Below are positions 1 through 5,944 of a stretch of 15,219 nt of DNA, one piece after another. The position numbers and the translations under genes were made by a program. Position 1 is the first letter of the stretch; each line of letters begins with the position of its first letter. The notes under the pieces are model-generated. The model was not told the origin of the DNA and made no database searches. It worked only from the letters and a program-made list of their open reading frames with translations. The DNA comes from an uncultured Holdemanella sp. (GTDB lineage: Bacteria > Bacillota_I > Bacilli_A > Erysipelotrichales > Erysipelotrichaceae), in the NCBI GenBank assembly GCA_900754615.1, contig CAAEDN010000020.1, positions 1 to 15,219 of the forward strand. Direction: 5' to 3'.

Positions 1-1621
1 ATTCACTTGTGCTTACAGATTCACTTGTGCTTACTGAAGCTGAAGTGCTCTGGCTTTCGCTAACTGAAGTAGAAGTTGATTCTGACAATGATCCAGATGT
101 AGATTCGCTTGTACTTACAGACTCTGATGTAGATACTGCAACACTATGTAAAGTACTTAAACTTTCAGATATTGATTTAATTTCAGAGCCTTGAGTAGAT
201 AAACTTGTTGAATTACTATCACTAACTAATGCACTTAAACTTTTTGAGTTTAATTTCGAAGCTGGTGCATCAGATTCACTTTCACTTAATGAAGCAGATT
301 CACTTACTAATGCACTTAAACTTTTAGATAAACTATTAACTTCACTCTTATTCTCTTTATCATAAGGCGTTTCACCATTTTTATAATCTTGATATGAAAA
401 ATAATCATCACCTTTTGTAGTGTCACCGTTTAAATGAGCATTAAATTTTTTTTCAAATTTCGGCCAAAATAAGTTCTCACCAATAACATTTTTCTGAGTA
501 ACAACAATCTGCGTTGCAGCTCTAGGATTATCTTTTGCATAATTTCCATTATCATCAAGTTCAATGTAATCAAAATACCCAGTATATGTTTTACCGTTCT
601 CAGCAACATATTCTATTATTATATAATTTCTCTCAAAATCTACATAATTTTTAACAAACTTATCTGTTTTTGTTGTAATATTACCTACTCCATATGTTTG
701 AATAAATTTATACTGAGCTAATTTAACAGCTAAATCATCCGCTACATCATACCAACTTTTCTTAGCACCATTTTTCAAAGTAAATTGTGTCTGCAATAAC
801 GGAAGCGGTGATTTTAACAGTAAATTATGAATCTCATCTAATTCAGATTTTAAATTATCAATTTCCGTTTTGATGTCATCTAATTTTTTATTATATTTTT
901 CGCTATTCTTAAAATTCTCTTCAGCCTGGCTTAATGAAGTAGAACCTATTTCATATTTGTTTTGATATTCACTTTCAGCAGTGGATAAAGAAGTAGATGC
1001 AGATAAACTATCAGCATCGATGTTTAAAATACTAGTAGACAAGCTAGCTGATTCAAATTCACTATAACTTGTTGATTCAGTAACAGCTTCATTTGTTGAA
1101 GTAGAATGACTAAGACTTTTTTCTTTAATATCTGCTTCAGCATCGGATAAAGATGTTGATGAAGCCAGAGATAAAGATGTTGATGTTGAAGCAGTGGCAT
1201 CTTCAACAACTACATTGTCTCCATCAGTAGTCGTTGTATCTCCAAGTGCTTCTCCATCAGATACAACAGCAATTTCATCTTTCTCAAAATCACCTAAGAA
1301 CGATGTGATACCCTCATCCTCATCTTGAGCAACATCTGCATATACTGTTGCACTATACGCTTCATCCTCAGTTTCATACTCTACCGTTTCAGAATTAGTC
1401 TGTGATAAAGACTCAGTTGTAGATTGTGATGCATATTGAGATTCAATTAGCTCTTCATGTTTCTCTTTAGCAACAACAAGGTCTTGTTCATTTTCAGCTG
1501 CATATACAGCATTATTTCCCGCAAAAATAGTGCCACCACCTACAACAGCACCCGCAGCAGCAGCACCCTTTAGTAAGTTATTCGATTTTTTTCTTCTCAA
1601 ATTCTTTTTCTTTTTCGACAT
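1..1621 (-). CDS. Serine-rich repeat (SRR) glycoprotein adhesin, N-terminal 540 residues; gene continues past left edge
   Basis: Open from an ATG at 1621 to the left edge without a stop, 540 codons; the rest, including any LPXTG anchor, is outside the window. Residues 1-18 are strongly basic (MSKKKKNLRRKK). Residues 19-41 are a Gly/Ala-rich hydrophobic core ending in a plausible cleavage site (VYA-AEN). Residues 43-142 are acidic. Residues 143-230 form a first Ser/Thr-rich stretch (STSTSLSL, SASTSLST). Residues 232-428 are a non-repeat domain opening with a probable coiled coil (about 234-269) and rich in Tyr and Lys. From 429 a second Ser-rich region begins and becomes regular near the edge (SESVSTSE). 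This signal / SRR1 / binding region / SRR2 order is the classic SRR adhesin layout. Such proteins are O-glycosylated in the cytoplasm, exported by the accessory Sec pathway and fixed to the cell wall. An in-frame ATG at 1627 is an alternative start; a GGGAAGG-type ribosome site precedes both. The ligand is not predictable. Confidence 0.9.
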   Translation of the reverse strand, partial: MSKKKKNLRRKKSNNLLKGAAAAGAVVGGGTIFAGNNAVYAAENEQDLVVAKEKHEELIESQYASQSTTESLSQTNSETVEYETEDEAYSATVYADVAQDEDEGITSFLGDFEKDEIAVVSDGEALGDTTTTDGDNVVVEDATASTSTSLSLASSTSLSDAEADIKEKSLSHSTSTNEAVTESTSYSEFESASLSTSILNIDADSLSASTSLSTAESEYQNKYEIGSTSLSQAEENFKNSEKYNKKLDDIKTEIDNLKSELDEIHNLLLKSPLPLLQTQFTLKNGAKKSWYDVADDLAVKLAQYKFIQTYGVGNITTKTDKFVKNYVDFERNYIIIEYVAENGKTYTGYFDYIELDDNGNYAKDNPRAATQIVVTQKNVIGENLFWPKFEKKFNAHLNGDTTKGDDYFSYQDYKNGETPYDKENKSEVNSLSKSLSALVSESASLSESESDAPASKLNSKSLSALVSDSNSTSLSTQGSEIKSISESLSTLHSVAVSTSESVSTSESTSGSLSESTSTSVSESQSTSASVSTSESVSTSE

Positions 1622-1663
1622 ATTCATTCATTCCTTCCCTTTTTTTCCGAAGCTTTAAACAAA

Positions 1664-1733
1664 TAAAAAATCAAGCTTAAGGGGGTATACTAACCCTTAC
1701 TATAATATTTATAGTAAACTTCAAGCTTGATTT
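1664..1733 (-). repeat. Nested inverted repeats forming a possible three-way junction before the SRR adhesin gene
   Basis: An outer 11-base inverted repeat (AAATCAAGCTT at 1668-1678, AAGCTTGATTT at 1723-1733) encloses a perfect 9-base hairpin (TTACTATAA at 1697-1705, TTATAGTAA at 1709-1717, three-base loop) and a smaller GGGT/ACCC hairpin (1683-1686 with 1693-1696). As minus-strand RNA it would fold into a closed three-way junction followed by a T-rich stretch, about 45 bases before the adhesin start. It could be an intrinsic terminator or attenuator, a leader RNA structure, or a DNA operator. The symmetry is certain; the function is inference. Confidence 0.6.
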
Positions 1734-1739
1734 ATTCAA
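1711..1739 (-). promoter_or_regulatory. Candidate promoter for the SRR adhesin gene
   Basis: On the minus strand TTGAAT (1734-1739) is followed after 17 bases by TACTAT (1711-1716). The spacer is essentially the right arm of the outer inverted repeat and the -10 lies in the inner hairpin. A protein binding the palindrome could therefore block it. The match is only moderate in very AT-rich DNA, so this is tentative; the adhesin may instead depend on read-through from the upstream genes. Confidence 0.3.
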
Positions 1740-1891
1740 GTATAATAATTGAATTATAACCATTTTTTTACATAAAATACACATTTGTTAATTCTGTAGA
1801 AAACATATCACTAAAGTGCTTATTTTTTTATAACCGGTTCTATAACCAAAGTTATAAATATAGTAACTTCTCATTTAATAACAATATATTT

Positions 1892-3436
1892 TTAATATAA
1901 ATCACTAAAAAGAGTTTTCCATAATTTTAAGACTTCGTCATAAGTAAACCTTTTAGAAATCTCATAAGAATGCAAGTTGAATTTTTGTAGACGTTCTTTA
2001 TCTTCAAATATCTTTAAGATTTTTTCTGAGATTTCATCTGTGACAAATTCATCATAATTTTCATCATGGACATACTTATATTCAATTAGATATCCATTTT
2101 TATTATTTTCAATAAACAACCTGTTTCCATATCTTACATCTAAACCAATAAATGCACATCCTGAACTGCAAGCTTCTAAAAGTGTTAAGCCAAAGGTTTC
2201 CCACATAGAAGCCGAAATATATACAGGATACTTTTTATACAAATCATTAACATTCGCATAACCTTTAAAGTTAATAAAGGCTGAAGCATTTAACACATTT
2301 ACCATGTCTTTTAAAAATAATGTATATTGCTTTGATCCATTCCCATATATATCTATTTTTATTTCTGGATTTTTTTTATGAGCCTTCACAACACTTTTTA
2401 TAATCAAATCCAAACGTTTTCTACTATCCAATCTAGAAACTGTAATTAAAGTATTATCTTTTCTTAGATTATTCTGTTCCTCAACATGTAATTTATACCC
2501 TACTGGTATCACAACAACATCTGGAATATAGGAATGATTATTTTCTAGATTTTTTATTAAAGATTCTTTTTGCTCTTTAGTAGAAACAATAAACTTATCA
2601 ATATATTTAGAATATTTATACCAGTAATAATACTCATAATTTAAGTATATTGCCGTTAATGGATCTTGATTTTCATCAAAATAATGTTCTGAATGTAAAA
2701 TACATAGCAATTTAGAATCATTTTTATTTTCAATAAGAGGTTGTACAAACATTTGATTACCTGGCCTATCAACAATTAAAGTATCTTTTTTAGAAAAATT
2801 AAGTGCTTTAAAATATTCATTCAATAATTCATAATCACTCATTTTCCTTCCATCCGGAAAACAATTATATATTTTCCCATTTATATCCATTACTTCAAAT
2901 GCAACACTTCCATCAATCGTATAATACGTTCGTTTTATTTTGTTTGCATATAAAAATCCATTGCTATGTTTTCTAGTTTCATACATTTCTGCATAAAACA
3001 ATCCACCCAAATAAAATTCTGTTCTTATCAAACATTCATCTTTGTAATAATGAACACACTCAACATAATCCTTATTATGATGATCTAACATAATAGCTAG
3101 GATTCGATTGTTTTTTAAATATAAGGTGATACAATCTTCGTCAACTTGAATTTTATCATGACGAATCGTTTGTTTCATTCTATCTAAAATTTCATCCTTT
3201 GAATCATTTAAACTCACATGTCCTCTTTTTGTAAAAAAATGATATGGACTAATCATTTTCTTATGAGGTATTCCCAAAGATTCATAATAATATATAGACT
3301 TTCTGATTGGTGCATCAAAATATATATAATAATTATTTAATTCTAAATCATTAAAAAAACGTTCCCTATATCCTTGCGCATTATCCACTCCATTAGGCAA
3401 ATAGCCCTGAAGCAACCCTATACTATATACACTCAT
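1892..3436 (-). CDS. gtfA: GtfA-like accessory-Sec O-GlcNAc transferase (GT4 family)
   Basis: A protein of 514 residues starting MSVYSIGLLQGYLPNG, close in pattern to the conserved GtfA N-terminus, with GGAGG nine bases before the ATG at 3436. GtfA with its partner GtfB transfers the first GlcNAc to Ser/Thr of SRR adhesins in the cytoplasm. An N-terminal Rossmann segment is followed by an extended beta-sheet insertion (about 60-205). The GT-B core then resumes with RPGNQMF (near 224), VSRLDSRKRLD (about 333-343), and the GT4 E-x7-E signature in WETFGLTLLE (Glu413 and Glu421) followed by FIGLDVRYGN. Length and motifs are those of an intact enzyme. The start overlaps the end of the preceding GtfB-like gene by 14 bases, suggesting coupled translation and a complex. 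The adhesin gene directly downstream is the likely substrate. Confidence 0.9.
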   Translation of the reverse strand: MSVYSIGLLQGYLPNGVDNAQGYRERFFNDLELNNYYIYFDAPIRKSIYYYESLGIPHKKMISPYHFFTKRGHVSLNDSKDEILDRMKQTIRHDKIQVDEDCITLYLKNNRILAIMLDHHNKDYVECVHYYKDECLIRTEFYLGGLFYAEMYETRKHSNGFLYANKIKRTYYTIDGSVAFEVMDINGKIYNCFPDGRKMSDYELLNEYFKALNFSKKDTLIVDRPGNQMFVQPLIENKNDSKLLCILHSEHYFDENQDPLTAIYLNYEYYYWYKYSKYIDKFIVSTKEQKESLIKNLENNHSYIPDVVVIPVGYKLHVEEQNNLRKDNTLITVSRLDSRKRLDLIIKSVVKAHKKNPEIKIDIYGNGSKQYTLFLKDMVNVLNASAFINFKGYANVNDLYKKYPVYISASMWETFGLTLLEACSSGCAFIGLDVRYGNRLFIENNKNGYLIEYKYVHDENYDEFVTDEISEKILKIFEDKERLQKFNLHSYEISKRFTYDEVLKLWKTLFSDLY

Positions 3437-3983
3437 TATTAATGTCCTCCAAAAATAACATAAAGAAATCATTATAAGAATACATCACTTGATTTACCAC
3501 TCCATTCTTTAATAAAAAGAACACTTCGTTTTTAGGTTGAAATATTACTACCTCTTTACCATCTTTTCCATAATAAATCACATTTGTTAAATCACCATCA
3601 TTATTTAAATATTCCGAATAATATTTTACACCATAGCAATCATAAACATCTCTACGATATACTCTTTCTTCTTCAAGCCATTCCACACTTTTTACATAAC
3701 GCTTAATTATAGGTTCTTTAAAATATATATTCGCTTTTCTTACATACTTATCCATTACCATCCCATTGAAACCATCTGGATAAACACCCCAAAATTCAGG
3801 CAAAGGAATATTATTATAATGCAAGTCCTTCTTATCTCTTTTATACCCATAAGATTGATTCACATAATATCGAAATGGACTTAAATATTCAATTTGACTA
3901 CCATCATCATGACCAACCATATAATCTGTCTCGTCTAAATCCAAAAACTCATGAACATATTTCTCTTCAACCAAACATTTCAT
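3423..3983 (-). CDS. gtfB: Short GtfB-like protein: EBD/DUF1975-type substrate-binding domain without catalytic half
   Basis: A 186-residue protein resembling only the N-terminal part of GtfB, the co-factor of GtfA that binds the SRR polypeptide. Matching features are YLSPFRYYV (33-41), LHYNNIPLPEFWGVYPDGF (54-72), the KSVEWL segment (98-103), YYGKDGKEV (137-145), and the final MYSYNDFF (167-174), which lies where the add-on domain of normal GtfB ends. Normal GtfB is about 440 residues and continues into a GT-B fold; here the protein stops soon after, and gtfA starts within its last codons. There is no room for a lost catalytic half, so a recent frameshift is unlikely. The start is taken as the ATG at 3983; an in-frame TTG at 3998 is possible. 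Family assignment rests on pattern recognition and is fairly but not fully secure. The proposed role is substrate recognition or chaperoning for GtfA. Confidence 0.72.
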   Translation of the reverse strand: MKCLVEEKYVHEFLDLDETDYMVGHDDGSQIEYLSPFRYYVNQSYGYKRDKKDLHYNNIPLPEFWGVYPDGFNGMVMDKYVRKANIYFKEPIIKRYVKSVEWLEEERVYRRDVYDCYGVKYYSEYLNNDGDLTNVIYYGKDGKEVVIFQPKNEVFFLLKNGVVNQVMYSYNDFFMLFLEDINNECI

Positions 3984-4080
3984 TCTACAACACCCCAATA
4001 TATTTAAAACTCATTTCTCATAAATCTAACGTTCATCTTTAAATCAAAAGTATATCATATACACATTTATATATTTGCCA

Positions 4081-5280
4081 TTACAATTGTTTTAAATACT
4101 CATTTATATCTTTTATCATACTTTCTACATCATCATCTTTATAAATGTTATTCAATCCTGAATTATCATGATTTGTACTCTCAAAAGAATACACTGGCTT
4201 ACCCATCTTATGTACTTTATCAATAATTTGATCTACTTCATTTTGATAATTAATATCTAAATAAAAATCTATTTTATTTAAAATTTCTTTGTTTTTTAGT
4301 GGGTTAAAACAAGGATATAATGAAACATTCATATATTTTTCTAGGCGGACAATTTCATTGCCAAAAAATGTATGTGCCAATATATTAAAATGAACATCAC
4401 TTAAATTTTTGATTAATATCTCAATCTCATGCAAATGAACTGAATTTGTATAAATAGCTGTTTCATATTTTGTAATATCAACAAGATTTTTAAAATCTTT
4501 ATATAAATCAATCTTATCTAGGATAATATCATCCCAAGTCATACTATAATAAAACCACCAGACATCTTTAAAACGAATCACATCATGCATAAACCATGGC
4601 TTTAGAGTATAAGTATAATGAATTACTTTAGGAATACCATTAAATAAGTCATACCAACCAATATTACCAATCAAATGTTCTTGGCTATCCGAACCAACTT
4701 GTAAATTGTAAGTCAACGGTAATCTATACCATCTACCCTTAAACAGCATATTTAAGATACCTTGATCCGCATAGACCTGATCATGATATTGAACAGTTAA
4801 GTTCATTAATTGATTTAATATATGATTCTCTTTCCAATACGCATTATCAATCAATAATAAACCTGCATTAAAGCCTGAATCTGTTGTTGGTAAATCCGCC
4901 ACTGCTCCAACTGGACATCCATTTAAATCCACCCCAAACAATTCATCCATCGAATCCGTTATAATCATATCGCAATCGAGATATAGTACTCTATCTTCTT
5001 CGACATATTCAGGAATTAAATATCTAAAGTAAGTTTGATATTTAATATGTGTAGACGGACAGTTAAACGTTTTAAAATCATCACCCGAAACCTTAATATT
5101 TAATATTTCCGAATTAAAATAAGACAACCTCTTTGTCATCAATTGAAACCATTCAATTGGTAGATCCTCATTTAAAATATAAAACTTAATATTTTTATTA
5201 TGCGCACAAATAGATTTAATTGTTGTTTCCAACTTATCCATATAACTATTGTCACACGCTAAAACAATCGCATTTTTCAT
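4081..5280 (-). CDS. GT8-family glycosyltransferase, probable SRR glycan-extending enzyme
   Basis: A 399-residue cytoplasmic protein. The N-terminal 240 residues are a GT8 domain: MKNAIVLACDNSYM start, the metal-binding DxD in YLDCDMI (Asp102-Asp104), GFNAGLLLID (136-145), ADQGILN (171-177), and the C-terminal metal/substrate motif HYTYTLKPW (221-229). GT8 enzymes use UDP-Glc, UDP-Gal or related donors with retention. Several streptococcal SRR loci carry GT8 enzymes that add the second or third sugar after GtfA/GtfB. Residues about 250-399 form an extra C-terminal domain ending in a Rossmann-like piece (FYLDINYQNEVDQII, KPVYSF), possibly for binding the acceptor protein. The start at 5280 is chosen because it begins the conserved strand and has AGGAG ten bases upstream; an in-frame extension reaches 5328 but runs through the terminator hairpin. 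Donor sugar is not predictable. Confidence 0.85.
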   Translation of the reverse strand: MKNAIVLACDNSYMDKLETTIKSICAHNKNIKFYILNEDLPIEWFQLMTKRLSYFNSEILNIKVSGDDFKTFNCPSTHIKYQTYFRYLIPEYVEEDRVLYLDCDMIITDSMDELFGVDLNGCPVGAVADLPTTDSGFNAGLLLIDNAYWKENHILNQLMNLTVQYHDQVYADQGILNMLFKGRWYRLPLTYNLQVGSDSQEHLIGNIGWYDLFNGIPKVIHYTYTLKPWFMHDVIRFKDVWWFYYSMTWDDIILDKIDLYKDFKNLVDITKYETAIYTNSVHLHEIEILIKNLSDVHFNILAHTFFGNEIVRLEKYMNVSLYPCFNPLKNKEILNKIDFYLDINYQNEVDQIIDKVHKMGKPVYSFESTNHDNSGLNNIYKDDDVESMIKDINEYLKQL

Positions 5281-5297
5281 TACCCTTTTTCTCCTAT

Positions 5298-5326
5298 AAA
5301 AAACGGACATGTCCTTAAACATATCC
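5298..5326 (-). terminator. Intrinsic terminator / attenuator between the NusG paralogue and the GT8 gene
   Basis: On the minus strand GGATATG (5320-5326) pairs with CATGTCC (5305-5311) around an eight-base loop, followed by a G and six Ts (5298-5303). Seven base pairs plus a T-run is a standard intrinsic terminator. The T-run is followed at once by the AGGAG of the GT8 gene, so termination here would remove the rest of the operon while leaving the upstream antiterminator gene expressed. Confidence 0.75.
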
Positions 5327-5337
5327 ATTCTATCACA

Positions 5338-5841
5338 CTATTCAATTAAGGTGACTCCTACTTTCCAGACTTGATTCAAGAAATTCAGATTTAATGTAGC
5401 CAAACGATTATGCTTATCATACTTAATAATATAATCATCCATGTTAATAAGCGGGCCTCTTGTAATATGAATCTTATTATTCAGTAATACCCCATATGAC
5501 ATTCTTAGAACCTTTTTTTCATCCATCAACATAGTAAGAATACGAATCTCTTCATCGGTTAATGCAGAAATATCCTCATTGTATTTTAATTCATGAATAA
5601 AAACACTTTCCAAAGGAAACTTTCTAAAAATGCGATCCACATCCACCTGTGACATTTTACTTACCACAAATACATAGCCACCAAACAATGTTCTTTGTTG
5701 AATCTGTTTCGATACGCGATGATAAAATTCCATCTTTGGACTAAACGCAAAAATACCCTCATTTTCATTTAAATATTTACATACTTCCTCTTCCTTTGAA
5801 CGTATGGTTAATAATACATACCAATGTTCATCCAATAACAT
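5338..5841 (-). CDS. loaP: LoaP-like NusG paralogue, transcription antiterminator
   Basis: A 167-residue NusG-family protein. The NGN domain has HWYVLLTIRSKEEEV (6-20) and the signature FGGYVFVV (53-60). The C-terminal KOW part (about 115-167) includes GVLLNNKIHITRGPLINM and DKHNRLATLNLNF, resembling the LoaP branch rather than housekeeping NusG, whose KOW has the usual VxDGPF pattern. LoaP proteins bind RNA polymerase and a hairpin in the nascent leader and suppress termination across long biosynthetic clusters. It is the first gene after a consensus promoter and is followed by a terminator and then the adhesin glycosylation genes, exactly the layout expected of a cluster-specific processivity factor. 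Two ATGs exist, 5847 and 5841; the second has better spacing (seven bases) from AAGGGG. Which RNA it recognises cannot be read from sequence. Confidence 0.82.
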   Translation of the reverse strand: MLLDEHWYVLLTIRSKEEEVCKYLNENEGIFAFSPKMEFYHRVSKQIQQRTLFGGYVFVVSKMSQVDVDRIFRKFPLESVFIHELKYNEDISALTDEEIRILTMLMDEKKVLRMSYGVLLNNKIHITRGPLINMDDYIIKYDKHNRLATLNLNFLNQVWKVGVTLIE

Positions 5842-5868
5842 ATTCATTCCCCTTTTACTTCTGTAGAA

Positions 5869-5897
5869 ATTATAAAATGGTTAGTTAGCTGTGTCAA
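5869..5897 (-). promoter_or_regulatory. loaP: Consensus sigma-A promoter for the loaP/SRR glycosylation operon
   Basis: On the minus strand TTGACA (5892-5897) and TATAAT (5869-5874) are separated by exactly 17 bases, matching the full consensus. Transcription should start near 5861, leaving a leader of only about 20 bases before loaP, so any leader-RNA control must act within or after loaP rather than before it. The -35 lies just past the T-run of the alaS terminator, so the operon is insulated from alaS. Confidence 0.88.
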
Positions 5898-5907
5898 ATT
5901 AATGCAG

Positions 5908-5935
5908 AAAAAAAGGATATGCACAAGGCATACCC
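5908..5935 (-). terminator. alaS: Intrinsic terminator of alaS
   Basis: On the minus strand GGGTATGC (5928-5935) pairs with GCATATCC (5915-5922), one G-T pair, five-base loop, followed by seven Ts (5908-5914). It starts about ten bases after the alaS stop codon. Confidence 0.88.
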
Positions 5936-5944
5936 TAATACTTC

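Noticed and set aside
1..130. Tandem DNA repeats at the left edge that could be a CRISPR-like or satellite array
   Set aside because: The repeats encode SES/STS units in the adhesin frame and have no spacers; they are protein-level repeats.
1024..1209. Short minus-strand open frame within the adhesin gene (and the plus-strand one at 9-194)
   Set aside because: Both are shadows of the serine-rich repeat coding frame; the adhesin frame is continuous from 1621 to the edge and explains the repeated codons.
1562..1600. Tat signal in the adhesin N-terminus (RRKKSNNLLK)
   Set aside because: The spacing and residues do not fit the RRxFLK motif, and the glycine-rich core is better explained by accessory Sec routing.
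1835..1865. AACCGGTT and TATAAC/GTTATA repeats just after gtfA as a gtfA terminator
   Set aside because: The stems are short and A-T rich, and no T-run follows on the minus strand.
3423..3998. Short gtfB as a pseudogene from a frameshift
   Set aside because: gtfA begins inside the last codons with a good ribosome site, leaving no sequence that could encode a lost GT-B half; the frame itself is clean.
4050..4062. Palindrome GTATATCATATAC between the GT8 gene and the short gtfB as a third attenuator
   Set aside because: The stem is only five or six A-T-rich pairs with a three-base or smaller loop and the T-run after it is broken, so I do not call it a terminator.
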